This document shows positions 17,974 through 26,555 of a stretch of DNA of 64,000 nt, one piece after another. This stretch comes from Bdellovibrio sp. UBA4095. GTDB taxonomy: Bacteria; Bdellovibrionota; Bdellovibrionia; Bdellovibrionales; Bdellovibrionaceae. Location of the stretch: assembly GCA_002381805.1 (NCBI GenBank), contig DFXZ01000004.1, positions 620,001 through 684,000 of the forward strand, written 5' to 3'. The notes beneath the pieces were generated by a model. The model saw only the letters and a list, made by a program, of their open reading frames with translations. It had not been told where the DNA came from and ran no database searches. Made by a program: the position numbers and the translations under genes. Position 1 is the stretch's first letter. Each line of letters begins with the position of its first letter.

Positions 17974-18799
17974 TTACTTCCCCTTGATAAGCATTCTGTT
18001 CTGCTTCTGCGGAGGCTGTGGACCCCAGCTTCTGCTCTGATCTTTCAATGACCTCTTTCGCAAGCTCTAAATAGCGCACTGCGCCGACCGATTTGGCGTC
18101 ATATTCAAAAATCGATTGGCCATGACTTGGCGCCTCGCTTAAGCGAACATTCCTTGGAATAATCGCGTTAAAGACCTTGTCATTGAAGTGATTTTTAATC
18201 TCTGTGACTACTTGGTGACTCAGGTTATTTCGAATATCAAACATAGTCAGAACGATACCTTCGATATGCAACTGAGGATTCAAACTTTTCTTGATAAGCC
18301 CGGCGGTGTTCAAAAGCTGACTAAGCCCTTCGAGAGCGTAGTACTCACACTGAAGCGGCACTAAGAAGCTATCGGCCGCATTCAAAGCGTTCAACGTCAA
18401 CAGACCCAAAGATGGTGGGCAATCGATCAGAACGAAATCATATTGATCAGCAACCGTAGCGATCGCTTGTTTTAAACGATACTCGCGCTGAGGCATATCC
18501 ACCAACTCAATTTCGGCGCCGACAAGATCGGGATTAGCCGTGGATATTCTTAAGTTAGGATTTGAGGTATTTTGAGTAGCCTCTTCAAGAGTTTTTTCAC
18601 CAATAAGCACGTGGTACGAGTTATTGTCCTGACTTTCATATCGCTTGATCCCCAGGCCACTCGATGCGTTCCCTTGGGGATCCATATCTATAAGTAAGAC
18701 CTTTTTGCCGAGGGTTGCAAGTGCGGAAGCAAGGTTTACGGACGTAGTCGTCTTGCCTACTCCACCCTTTTGATTCGCGATGCAGATCGTTTTTGCCAT
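17966..18799 (-). CDS. parA: Chromosome-partitioning ATPase ParA
   Basis: Deviant-Walker ATPase that moves ParB-parS complexes (277 residues from this start). It begins MAKTICIANQKGGVGKTTTS with the signature lysine and P-loop at 11-17; the Walker A' region reads KVLLIDMDPQGNAS and Walker B is DFVLIDCPPSLGLLT. I chose ATG 18799 because AGGGAGG lies just upstream and the family begins here; a 16-codon upstream extension (to 18847) is unlikely. First gene of parA-parB-bactofilin. Confidence 0.98.
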   Translation of the reverse strand: MAKTICIANQKGGVGKTTTSVNLASALATLGKKVLLIDMDPQGNASSGLGIKRYESQDNNSYHVLIGEKTLEEATQNTSNPNLRISTANPDLVGAEIELVDMPQREYRLKQAIATVADQYDFVLIDCPPSLGLLTLNALNAADSFLVPLQCEYYALEGLSQLLNTAGLIKKSLNPQLHIEGIVLTMFDIRNNLSHQVVTEIKNHFNDKVFNAIIPRNVRLSEAPSHGQSIFEYDAKSVGAVRYLELAKEVIERSEQKLGSTASAEAEQNAYQGEVNA

Positions 18800-18872
18800 T
18801 TTTCCTCCCTGAATAGAAAAAGTCCTGTATTTTTTGCTAACATGCAAGCGTAAAGGCTAGTTTTTCGCACAC

Positions 18873-18897
18873 CACCTTATGTTTTTAGGTGTTTTTT
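18873..18897 (+). terminator. Weak hairpin with T-run before parS
   Basis: CACCT (18873-18877) pairs with AGGTG (18887-18891) across a nine-base loop and is followed by six T. It has the form of a short intrinsic terminator on the plus strand, just before parS and the small lipoprotein gene. A five-pair stem is weak and no upstream plus-strand gene is nearby, so it may be chance or a leader attenuator. Confidence 0.3.
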
Positions 18898-18901
18898 CCG
18901 A

Positions 18902-18917
18902 TGTTCCACGTGGAACA
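18902..18917. other. parS centromere site 1
   Basis: TGTTCCACGTGGAACA, a perfect 16-bp palindrome matching the bacterial parS consensus (the same core as in Myxococcus). It lies about 100 bases upstream of the parA start and five bases upstream of the ATG of the small lipoprotein gene, so ParB bound here would cover that gene's leader. ParB binding is inferred. Confidence 0.93.
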
Positions 18918-18921
18918 CTCT

Positions 18922-19416
18922 ATGAAATTACTTTTTGTGACCATTTCAACGCTGATGATCCTTATAGGATGCAATCGACCGGATTCAAATCCCGAGTTGA
19001 AGGACCCAATATACGCAGATATCAACTCTACTCTTGGTTCAGTATCTCAGGAGCTAGATGCAGAAATGAAATCGCTCGCCGAACATGAACAAGCATTAAA
19101 AGACGTGGTCCCCCAAACTGGCCAAGTTAAATTTGCAGAAAAGCGTGTTTTTGAGTCCAAGGCGAGAATAAATAAATTGGAACAAGAAAAAACTTATCTT
19201 GAACTTAAGCTGACCGCCCGCCTGAAAGAAGCACGGAAGTCCTATCTTGCTGCCTTCGAAAAAAAGGAATCCTGGCCAAATCCGGATGAGTGGAGTGCGT
19301 ATCAGGCCGAAAAGAGCCTTAGAAATGCTAAAAGAGCCTGGGATGTGAAAGAAAGAATGGAAAAAGCAAATATTTCTGGATCCGTGGCTGATTCTGACGC
19401 TTCATCAGCGCATTAA
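18922..19416 (+). CDS. Small putative lipoprotein with coiled coil, between two parS sites
   Basis: Predicted lipoprotein of 164 residues: MKLLFVTISTLMILIGCNRP gives a lipobox with Cys17. The mature part is charged and probably helical (for example FESKARINKLEQEKTYLELK), suggesting a coiled coil under the membrane. No family recognised. I chose ATG 18922, since the earlier start at 18889 would put parS inside the coding region and spoil the signal peptide. No clear ribosome binding site is visible; parS occupies that place. It runs plus, against both neighbours, and its stop lies inside the 34-bp palindrome holding the second parS. Confidence 0.7.
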   Translation: MKLLFVTISTLMILIGCNRPDSNPELKDPIYADINSTLGSVSQELDAEMKSLAEHEQALKDVVPQTGQVKFAEKRVFESKARINKLEQEKTYLELKLTARLKEARKSYLAAFEKKESWPNPDEWSAYQAEKSLRNAKRAWDVKERMEKANISGSVADSDASSAH

Positions 19417-19446
19417 TCGAATGTTCCACGTGGAACATTCGATTAA
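19413..19446. other. parS centromere site 2 within a 34-bp perfect palindrome
   Basis: The 16-bp core TGTTCCACGTGGAACA (19422-19437) is extended by nine matching bases on each side, so that 19413-19446 is a perfect palindrome. It contains the TAA of the upstream lipoprotein gene and ends eight bases before the rsmG stop, so it lies between two convergent genes. RNA from either strand could form a long hairpin, but neither side has a good U-tract. parS function is well supported; a termination role is speculative. Confidence 0.93.
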
Positions 19447-19454
19447 ACTACCTT

Positions 19455-20123
19455 TTAGCTAATTTTATCTGTTTTAACGACCGAAAACTTCACAGCACCA
19501 ACCGGAAGCTTATATTCACCGATTAGAGACGGCGACCACAGAGAACAAAGCTGAGTGGGAATCTCGCCCACTTCGATGCCCCACTCCTCTGTCTTGAGAT
19601 GGAAAAAGCAACCACCCTTAGCAACAATCTTTCTTGTCATCATTATATTCTTTGAAATGCTGCCCAGGCCGCGAGCCATGGCAAATCGGATCGTACCTTC
19701 GCCGAAAGACTCGATATTCTTGCAGTCGACTGTCACATTCTCAAGCCCAAGAGTTTGAACCATAGTTCTCAGAAATTCACACTTCTTCGAATCCATTTCA
19801 ACGAGCACAACTTTAACCTGAGGGTACACTATGGCGAATACTAAACCAGGAAAACCATTCCCGCTCCCAAGATCATAGATCTGATCAATGGAGGGATTTG
19901 ACTTCATGATAATTTTGCCAGCTAAAATTGAGTCCGCAAAATGAACAGCATCAGCAACAAAGAGAGTTTTTGGCGAAATCAAATTGACCGTACGGTTTCC
20001 TTTGATGAGGTCTGTATGATAGGTCTTAAGTCGAGCTTTGACATCAGGACTTAGATCGGGGAACCATTCGTTAATTCGCCAGTGTATTATGGGTGCTTCT
20101 TGCTCCTGCTTGTTCTCCGCCAA
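19455..20123 (-). CDS. rsmG: 16S rRNA (guanine527-N7)-methyltransferase RsmG
   Basis: Methylates G527 of 16S rRNA (222 residues). The SAM-binding motif is YDLGSGNGFPGLVFAI, followed by LVEMDSKKCEFLR and MARGLGSISK, as in RsmG/GidB. The start is a TTG with AAGGAG eight bases upstream; this makes a 53-base overlap with the end of mnmG, and no ATG is available near the usual start. Last gene of the rpmH-to-rsmG block, matching the classical mnmG-rsmG-parA-parB order. Confidence 0.95.
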   Translation of the reverse strand: MAENKQEQEAPIIHWRINEWFPDLSPDVKARLKTYHTDLIKGNRTVNLISPKTLFVADAVHFADSILAGKIIMKSNPSIDQIYDLGSGNGFPGLVFAIVYPQVKVVLVEMDSKKCEFLRTMVQTLGLENVTVDCKNIESFGEGTIRFAMARGLGSISKNIMMTRKIVAKGGCFFHLKTEEWGIEVGEIPTQLCSLWSPSLIGEYKLPVGAVKFSVVKTDKIS

Positions 20124-22002
20124 GATCCAACTCCTTAATCTTTTTATGACCTTTGAGATGAATCATTATAGCCTGAATCGCCGACGGATTTACACCACTT
20201 ATCCTTTGAGCTTGACCTAAGGTTCGGGGCCTGATGCGCTGCAGCTTATCCTTCTCTTCATTAGAAAGACCTCGTATCTCCGCGTAAGCGAGCCCTTCTG
20301 GAAGAACCAATTCTTCCAGTCTTTTCGACTGGTTAATCAGCTCCATCTGTCGCTTCACATAGCCCGAATATTTAACCTCGATTTCGACCGGCTCGTTTAC
20401 ATTTGGGTCGCTATCCACTTCAAAACTGAACATCTCAAGATGAGAACAAGAAACCTCGGGACGTCGCAGTAACTCCTCGAAAGTAAGAGCTTTAGTCATT
20501 TCTGGAGTCGGAATTTGCGTCAACAACTCCTGAGTTTCTTTATTAGGATAAATCTTGGTCGTCTTTAATCTTTCATGGAGGTCTTTGCGCTTGGCTTGGA
20601 GTAGATTAAGAATTTCGAGTGACTGCGCAGAAACAAGACCGAGTTTTTCAGCAACCCCACCCAACCTATCGATAGTATTGTCTTCTCGCAAAACCAGTCG
20701 ATGTTCTGCTCGTGAAGTAAACATACGATACGGCTCACGAGTACCTTTTGTGACAAGATCATCAACCAGTACACCCATGTAGGCTTGGTCACGACTTAAG
20801 ATAAACTCCTCACGACCTAAAATACTATGAGCAGCGTTAACTCCAGCAATAAATCCTTGGGCCGCAGCCTCTTCATATCCAGAAGTCCCATTGATTTGGC
20901 CCGCCAGAAAGAGCTGCCTAATAGTGCGAGTTTCTAGCCGATGCCAAATCTGAGTGGGTTCGATATAGTCGTATTCGACAGCATAACCATATCTCGCAAC
21001 TTTAACGTTCTCTAAACCAGGAATAGTCTTAAGGAATTCATCCTGAACTTCTTCCGGCAGACTAGTAGATATTCCCTGCAGATAAATCAAATCCGAAGAT
21101 AAGCTTTCTGGCTCCAAAAACGTCTGATGACTTGATCGATCCGCAAATCGATGGATTTTATCTTCAATAGATGGGCAATATCTTGGCCCTATGCCCTCAA
21201 TTAAACCACAAAACATCGGGGATTTATCAAGGTTCTTCCTGATAATTTCATGTGTCTGTTCGGTTGTTCGAGTCAGATAACAAAGGACCTGTGGTAGTTT
21301 TAGTTGTTGCGAAGAGCGATAGCTAAAGGGATAGAACTTTTCATCTCCCGCCTGGGGGATCGTTTTAGACCAATCAATGCTCTGCTGAATCAAACGAGCT
21401 GGAGTTCCAGTTTTTAGGCGCTTAACTTCAAAACCAAATTGGGCCAACTGGTCAGACAATCCAATTGAAGGGTTGTCGCCGACACGGCCGCCAGCCTCCT
21501 GCCGAAGCCCGATGTGCATGACCCCGTTCATGAAAGTGCCCGTTGTAATAATTGTCGACTTTGAATGGATCTCGGAGCCGTCTTGCAAAACTACTCCAAC
21601 GCAAAGATCTTTATCTAAAATAAGTCTTTTAACTTCACCTTGAAGCAGATCAAGATTCTCTTGCTTCTGCAGAGCATCTGCTTGGAACTGAGAATATAGG
21701 TGCTTGTCGTTTTGAACACGGGTGCCACGAACGGCGGGACCCTTTGAGGAGTTGAGTCGCTTGAACTGGATGCAGGTTTCATCAGCGGCTATACCCATTT
21801 GGCCACCCAAGACATCGATCTCTCGGACCATATGTCCTTTGGCTAATCCACCAATCGAAGGATTGCAGCTCATGTAAGCAATACGATCCAAATTGGTTGT
21901 GACCATTAAAGTTTTCAAGCCCAGTCTTGCCGAAGCTAAACAAGCTTCCACCCCGGCATGTCCCGCACCGACCACAATCACATCATATTTTGTCTGAACC
22001 AT
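20071..22002 (-). CDS. mnmG: tRNA uridine-5-carboxymethylaminomethyl modification enzyme MnmG
   Basis: FAD enzyme that, with MnmE, modifies U34 in the wobble position of several tRNAs (643 residues). The dinucleotide motif is VVGAGHAGVEA at the start; family signatures include SCNPSIGGLAKGHMVREIDVLGG, LKTGTPARL and QINGTSGYEEAAAQG. I chose ATG 22002, with GGGAAG located in the tail of mnmE; a TTG six codons earlier is less likely. It begins three bases after the mnmE stop, so both halves of the MnmEG complex come from one message. Confidence 0.98.
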   Translation of the reverse strand: MVQTKYDVIVVGAGHAGVEACLASARLGLKTLMVTTNLDRIAYMSCNPSIGGLAKGHMVREIDVLGGQMGIAADETCIQFKRLNSSKGPAVRGTRVQNDKHLYSQFQADALQKQENLDLLQGEVKRLILDKDLCVGVVLQDGSEIHSKSTIITTGTFMNGVMHIGLRQEAGGRVGDNPSIGLSDQLAQFGFEVKRLKTGTPARLIQQSIDWSKTIPQAGDEKFYPFSYRSSQQLKLPQVLCYLTRTTEQTHEIIRKNLDKSPMFCGLIEGIGPRYCPSIEDKIHRFADRSSHQTFLEPESLSSDLIYLQGISTSLPEEVQDEFLKTIPGLENVKVARYGYAVEYDYIEPTQIWHRLETRTIRQLFLAGQINGTSGYEEAAAQGFIAGVNAAHSILGREEFILSRDQAYMGVLVDDLVTKGTREPYRMFTSRAEHRLVLREDNTIDRLGGVAEKLGLVSAQSLEILNLLQAKRKDLHERLKTTKIYPNKETQELLTQIPTPEMTKALTFEELLRRPEVSCSHLEMFSFEVDSDPNVNEPVEIEVKYSGYVKRQMELINQSKRLEELVLPEGLAYAEIRGLSNEEKDKLQRIRPRTLGQAQRISGVNPSAIQAIMIHLKGHKKIKELDLGGEQAGARSTHNTLAN

Positions 22003-22004
22003 AT

Positions 22005-23435
22005 TTACTTCCCAATACAAAATTCTTTGAAAACTCGATCCATGATTTGATCATCGAATCGCTTCCCCAAAGTTTCTTGAATGGCAATGAGTGCCTCTTT
22101 CAGTTCGAGCGCAAGAAATTCAGAACCCATGCCTTGATCAACTAACGACTTCGATCTCGTGGTGTTTTCAAGTGCTTTCGAAAGATTCTCGAAATGGCGA
22201 GCATTCGAGACAAGGACAGTATTTTGTCTTTGTAGATCAGATACTTCCGCAATCAATTCGTCCAACACCAAGGATCGTGCCTTTTTATCAAGAGCACTGA
22301 CAAAGAACACCTTTCTTGTGAAGAAAGCCGATTTGTCCGGTATCTTTTGGAAAAATTTACTTTGCATTAACTGAGTCTGGAGTAAATCAGTACCCGGCAT
22401 GCTCTTAAATTTGTCAACTTTGTTACCAAGAATATAAGTTTTCTGAGGGTCCAGAGTATCAAGTACCTGAAGCTCTTCCGCCGAAAGACCACTCTCGACA
22501 TCATATACAAAGAAAACTGCATCCGACTCCTGATGAGCTTCATAGCTTTTTTGGATACCAATTCTTTCCACCAAATCAGTGGTTTCATCGCGCAGCCCGG
22601 CTGTATCTATAAACGTAAACTTAACGCCCTTATAGCTGGTATCCCCATGGATTACATCCCGAGTAGTTCCAGGAATCTCTGTGACTATCGCGCGCTCATC
22701 CTCGAGGAAGAGATTAAGAAGGCTTGATTTTCCCACATTTGGCAATCCAGTTAGAACAACATGGAACCCATCCTTAAGGAGCTTCCCGACCTTAAATGTA
22801 CCAACGAGCTCGTTTAATTGAGATTCTATTCTGCTTAATCGGACCTGCACCACATCGTCTTCCACAACCTTAATGCCTTCTGTAGAAAAGTCGATGCTTG
22901 CTTCGGCATGAGCCAAAATCCAAGTCATATCGTCTTCAATAGATTCAAGTTTCTGCGAAAGCGTTCCCTTTAGCTGGCGTAGAGCCAACTTCGCAGCTTG
23001 CTGACTTTGGGATTCGATAAGTGAAAGGACACTTTCTGCCTGAACCAGGTCAAGCTTGCCATTCATGAAAGCGCGATACGTAAACTCGCCTGGCTCTGCA
23101 GCCCGAGCGCCTAATTGAATAAGATTATTAAGGATAGTTTGGCAAATGACCGGACTTCCGTGACAGGAAATTTCGATCACTTCCTCTCCTGTAAAAGATC
23201 TCCCCGTCTTGAAATAGCTTACTAAAACCTCATCAATCTCATCACCAGATTCTGCGGAAATCAGATTTCCATAGTATATTTTATGAGATTCAGGATGTGT
23301 CGGTAAGAACGTGCCCAGTTTTGAAACTAATGAAAGAGTCAGAGGGCCGCTGACTCGAATAACAGATATCCCACCCACTCCATGAGGGGTGGAGACCGCA
23401 CAAATAGTGTCCTTGTCACGATCTCCTAGGATCAT
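22005..23435 (-). CDS. mnmE: tRNA modification GTPase MnmE
   Basis: K+-dependent GTPase partner of MnmG (476 residues from the ATG used here). The N-terminal tetrahydrofolate-binding part has DTICAVSTPHGVGGISVIR; the G domain has P-loop GLPNVGKSS near 230-238, IPGTTRD (switch I), DTAG and NKVD; the C-terminus ends FCIGK, giving the conserved catalytic cysteine. In-frame GTG (23444) and TTG (23447) also exist directly after the jag stop, and the true start among the three is uncertain. Confidence 0.97.
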   Translation of the reverse strand: MILGDRDKDTICAVSTPHGVGGISVIRVSGPLTLSLVSKLGTFLPTHPESHKIYYGNLISAESGDEIDEVLVSYFKTGRSFTGEEVIEISCHGSPVICQTILNNLIQLGARAAEPGEFTYRAFMNGKLDLVQAESVLSLIESQSQQAAKLALRQLKGTLSQKLESIEDDMTWILAHAEASIDFSTEGIKVVEDDVVQVRLSRIESQLNELVGTFKVGKLLKDGFHVVLTGLPNVGKSSLLNLFLEDERAIVTEIPGTTRDVIHGDTSYKGVKFTFIDTAGLRDETTDLVERIGIQKSYEAHQESDAVFFVYDVESGLSAEELQVLDTLDPQKTYILGNKVDKFKSMPGTDLLQTQLMQSKFFQKIPDKSAFFTRKVFFVSALDKKARSLVLDELIAEVSDLQRQNTVLVSNARHFENLSKALENTTRSKSLVDQGMGSEFLALELKEALIAIQETLGKRFDDQIMDRVFKEFCIGK

Positions 23436-23447
23436 CGCCCTCACCAA

Positions 23448-24002
23448 TTAATCTTGACGAGCTTCTTCAGAGCCGCCCGCTGGAGCGCCCTTAGAAGGAT
23501 AAATTTTAATCTTCTTGTAAAGACCGTCTCCTAGAGAACGACTTTTCACGCGGGGATCTTTTGCTAGATACTGGTGAACTACTTTGCGATCCTTTGGGGG
23601 AAGCGCACGATAATAAACAGATTTTCCTTGCTCAATACAGATTTGCTTAAGATTCTCCGCGCGCTCGATAAGTGCATTCTCGGAGTCATCTCTGTAGCCA
23701 CCGCAATCTACAGTTACGTTTGTTTTGTCGTCAGGGAAATTGTGTTGAATAACTCTTTTCAGAAACAGTTGGAAAGCATCCAACATTTGACCCTTTTTAT
23801 CTTTTAACGCCTCTTCATCGCCGCCACTAAACTCAACAGCAATAGTTTCGGAACCATCTTCAGACTTTTCAGTTTGTAGATTGAAAGAAAGATCGAACTG
23901 AGCTTTCTCTATGATTCCCTCCAAGGTCTTTTGAACCAGGGCTTCGACTTCGCTATTTCCGCCCTTGCTTTTCCCCCCGAAAAGCTTACTAAAAAAACCC
24001 AT
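23448..24002 (-). CDS. jag: Jag/KhpB family RNA-binding protein
   Basis: Protein of 184 residues with a KH-like domain (about 65-120, motif TVDCGGYRDDSENALIERAE) and a C-terminal R3H domain (ALPPKDRKVVHQYLA, with the Arg-x3-His pair). Jag is the usual neighbour of yidC, as here (39 bases apart). In Gram-positive bacteria it binds RNA with KhpA and affects cell division and envelope growth; its role in this lineage is unknown. The N-terminus (GFFSKLFGGKSKGG) is short and basic. Confidence 0.92.
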   Translation of the reverse strand: MGFFSKLFGGKSKGGNSEVEALVQKTLEGIIEKAQFDLSFNLQTEKSEDGSETIAVEFSGGDEEALKDKKGQMLDAFQLFLKRVIQHNFPDDKTNVTVDCGGYRDDSENALIERAENLKQICIEQGKSVYYRALPPKDRKVVHQYLAKDPRVKSRSLGDGLYKKIKIYPSKGAPAGGSEEARQD

Positions 24003-24041
24003 TTTACCTCCTATATAGAAAACTGAATAAAATTAAAACTC

Positions 24042-25652
24042 TTAAGCCTTTTTTGTATCTCTCATAATGAAATACTGCTGAATCACACCAAACAGAGTAC
24101 TAACCGCCATATAAAGAGTCAGACCACTTGGAAGTTGCAGCATGAACAAGCTGAATACTACAGGCATAAATGCCATAATTTTTGCCTGAGTCGGATCCAT
24201 TGTTGAAGGCGTCATCTTCTGCTGCAAGTACATCACGATCGCACTTACTACAGGCAAAACGTAAAACTTGTCGTGAGAACTTAAATCGTTAATCCAGAAA
24301 ATGAACGGAGAGTTATAAAGCTCAATGCTAGAACCAATAACTCGATAAAGCGCAAAAAATATTGGGATCTGAAGCAACATTGGCAAGCAGCCACCCATTG
24401 GGTTTGCTCCATTTTGCTTCATTACCGCCATCATTTCTTGATTCAAGCGCATTGGATCGTCTTTATACTTCTCCCGAATTGATTGAATCAAAGGTTGAAC
24501 CTTCTGCATCGCTTTCATAGAGCGCATCGACATGATGTTAAAAGGTAATACACAAAGACGAACCAACAGAGTTAGAAGAATGATCGCAAAACCCCAGTTA
24601 CCGACAACAGAGTGAAAAGCCTTCATCACATAAAGTAGAGGGCGCGCAATAATACTGGACCAACCAAAATCAATTATATTTACTAGTTCTGGATCAACGG
24701 CCTTCAACAAATCGATAGCTTTAGGACCTGCATAAAAAACACCAGTAAATACCATCTCAGGTTTTAACTGGACAGGTTTATAAACTAGTTCTGCCATAGC
24801 GTTGCGAGCCTGATATTCAGAAGATACCCGTACCTCTGGCATAACTTCCGACTTATCAACTACTGCAGCCGCAAAATACTGAGAACTAACTGACGCCAAA
24901 GAGGCAGTAGGAAATACTTCAACAACATTTTCCTTAGCATTACTGAAATTTACGAAGTCGTGCTTTCCACCGTTGTGAGCAACGAAAAAATCTTGATGTT
25001 CATATGAAGGAAACAAAAACGAACTTGATTCTGGAACATCAATCTTCTCGGGAATTATAAGAGAAAACCCATTTTTGATCTCATCATTCGGATTTGAAAT
25101 CCAAATTGTATTAGAAAAAGAAGAGTTGTCTTTATTGTATTTCAATTCTCTCTTAATTGTGGTCTCGCCAACCTGAGCCGTTCCTACGAAATGTCCTGGC
25201 CCCTGTTCAACAAGGTGAAAGTTCAGTCCTCTCGTCGAGCCAGGCCAACGCATCTCAAAAAGACCGCCCAATTCAGAATCACCAATCTTGATATTAGCTT
25301 TGTCTTTCTTGTCTTGATAGTTCGTGACGGTGAAATCCTTTAAGCCCATTCCCTGACTTGAAAGAACAAAAGAGACTTTTTCATCGGCAAATGTAAAAGT
25401 TTTTACTTCTGCTGGAGCCATCACTTCAGATTTTGAATCAACAGCTGAAGCTGCAGAAGTTTTAGCGAGTTCGCCTTCCGCCGTAGTTTTATCAGATGTC
25501 GTCGCAGCTTTTTCACTTTGGACTTGTCCATAACCAGGATACTTTTTCTGAAGGTAAGACTGCCAACCGAAATAAACTATTGCGACTGCAGCTACAGCAA
25601 TCAGAGTTTTAGGATCAAAAAAAGATGGACTATCTTTGCGTTGTGGTTGCAT
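24042..25652 (-). CDS. yidC: Membrane protein insertase YidC
   Basis: Inserts and folds inner-membrane proteins, alone or with SecYEG (536 residues). It has an N-terminal anchor (TLIAVAAVAIVYFGW), a large periplasmic beta-domain (about 60-330) and the conserved five-helix core with WGFAIILLTLLVRLCVLPFN, the cytoplasmic hairpin RSMKAMQKVQP and GGCLPMLLQIPIFFALYRV. The ATG at 25652 starts MQPQRKDSPSF as in the family; an upstream extension to 25700 lies inside yidD. The start overlaps the end of yidD by 23 bases. ATP synthase c subunit is a known YidC client and is encoded nearby. Confidence 0.97.
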   Translation of the reverse strand: MQPQRKDSPSFFDPKTLIAVAAVAIVYFGWQSYLQKKYPGYGQVQSEKAATTSDKTTAEGELAKTSAASAVDSKSEVMAPAEVKTFTFADEKVSFVLSSQGMGLKDFTVTNYQDKKDKANIKIGDSELGGLFEMRWPGSTRGLNFHLVEQGPGHFVGTAQVGETTIKRELKYNKDNSSFSNTIWISNPNDEIKNGFSLIIPEKIDVPESSSFLFPSYEHQDFFVAHNGGKHDFVNFSNAKENVVEVFPTASLASVSSQYFAAAVVDKSEVMPEVRVSSEYQARNAMAELVYKPVQLKPEMVFTGVFYAGPKAIDLLKAVDPELVNIIDFGWSSIIARPLLYVMKAFHSVVGNWGFAIILLTLLVRLCVLPFNIMSMRSMKAMQKVQPLIQSIREKYKDDPMRLNQEMMAVMKQNGANPMGGCLPMLLQIPIFFALYRVIGSSIELYNSPFIFWINDLSSHDKFYVLPVVSAIVMYLQQKMTPSTMDPTQAKIMAFMPVVFSLFMLQLPSGLTLYMAVSTLFGVIQQYFIMRDTKKA

Positions 25653-25905
25653 GAAGACTGACTCCTGAATCCGGAACCGGATCGTAACCAAAAGGTCCAC
25701 CCGGCCGGCATTTACAAATTCTTTTGGTGATTAACCAAAAAGCTTTGTGTGAATGATGATTTTTAATAGCTTCTAATGCATAGGCAGAGCAACTAGGCTC
25801 AAAGCGACAGCTACCACCCATATGAGTGGTTCCAATACTTCTATAAGTAGCAACGATAAACCAAAGCAAAGCTTTAGAGCTTTTTTCGTACCACTTCGAG
25901 GCCAC
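25630..25905 (-). CDS. yidD: Membrane protein insertion efficiency factor YidD
   Basis: Small protein of 91 residues of the YidD (DUF37) family. It shows the diagnostic core GGSCRFEPSCSAYALEAI with three cysteines, then KRICKCRPGGPFGYDPVP. The start is taken as GTG 25905, giving the usual amphipathic N-terminus ASKWYEKSSKALLWFIVATYR; 30 upstream codons to 25995 are unlikely to be translated in this frame because they lie within rnpA. It overlaps rnpA by 32 bases and yidC by 23. Confidence 0.92.
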   Translation of the reverse strand: MASKWYEKSSKALLWFIVATYRSIGTTHMGGSCRFEPSCSAYALEAIKNHHSHKAFWLITKRICKCRPGGPFGYDPVPDSGVSLHATTTQR

Positions 25906-26233
25906 GGTCCAAAGCTTTAACGAATTCCTCGTATGGGAGGCCTTTGTAGAAGTTTGGTTCCATTGGTTTAAAGATAAGATTGATGTCGGCTTCAAAAGAA
26001 TTCCCCGCCTGAAGCAAGGCTCTTAGATACTCTCTTGACCAACGCTTGAGTTTATTGCGTGTAACGGCATTACCAGTTTTTCGACTAGCGGTTACACCAA
26101 AACGAAGTTGTCCTACGGTGTTCTTCTGAAAATTCAGAAGCAACCACTTCGTAGGCCAAAATCTTTTACCCGATTGTTTAAGAGAGAGAAATTCAGAGCT
26201 TCGCTTAATAATCAGTGGTGAACTATTTTCCAC
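25874..26233 (-). CDS. rnpA: Ribonuclease P protein component
   Basis: Protein subunit of RNase P, which trims tRNA 5' ends (119 residues). The central cleft shows RFGVTASRKTGNAVTRNKLKRWSREYLR, which contains the RNR motif (RNKLKRW) that binds the P RNA. The start is a GTG that overlaps the end of rpmH by 11 bases, as is common for this pair. The P RNA gene (rnpB) itself was not seen in this window. Confidence 0.95.
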   Translation of the reverse strand: MENSSPLIIKRSSEFLSLKQSGKRFWPTKWLLLNFQKNTVGQLRFGVTASRKTGNAVTRNKLKRWSREYLRALLQAGNSFEADINLIFKPMEPNFYKGLPYEEFVKALDRGLEVVRKKL

Positions 26234-26372
26234 CAGTAGAAACCGTCAAACGCTTTCTACCTTTAGCGCGACGACGATTAAGAACTTCTTGACCTGATTT
26301 AGTGGCCATTCTTGCGCGGAAACCATGAGTTGATTTACGACGTTTATTCGATGGTTGATATGTACGTTTCAT
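26223..26372 (-). CDS. rpmH: 50S ribosomal protein L34
   Basis: Ribosomal protein of 49 residues, MKRTYQPSNKRRKSTHGFRA and then a basic tail with the conserved GRKRLTVS. I chose the ATG at 26372, with GGAG six bases upstream; the 26-codon extension to 26450 does not belong to the L34 family. First gene of the minus-strand block facing dnaA. Confidence 0.98.
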   Translation of the reverse strand: MKRTYQPSNKRRKSTHGFRARMATKSGQEVLNRRRAKGRKRLTVSTGGK

Positions 26373-26555
26373 GACTAAACTCCCCGAGTTTTTACGACGC
26401 AAAATGACGTCAGTTACACCTAAATATGTATGTCCACAAAGCTGATTCAACTATATACGTGGGGCACTAATAAAGCACAACGCGGCAATAAGGTCAACTG
26501 TTGAAAACTTCAGCTCCCCTTGTTAAGACCACTTCGGCTGAGGGGAAAATCAATA

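Noticed and set aside
26494..26504. Short palindrome TCAACTGTTGA and the TGACGTCA at 26405 upstream of dnaA and rpmH.
   Set aside because: Palindromes of 8-11 bases are expected by chance in this much sequence, and there is no link to a known regulator.
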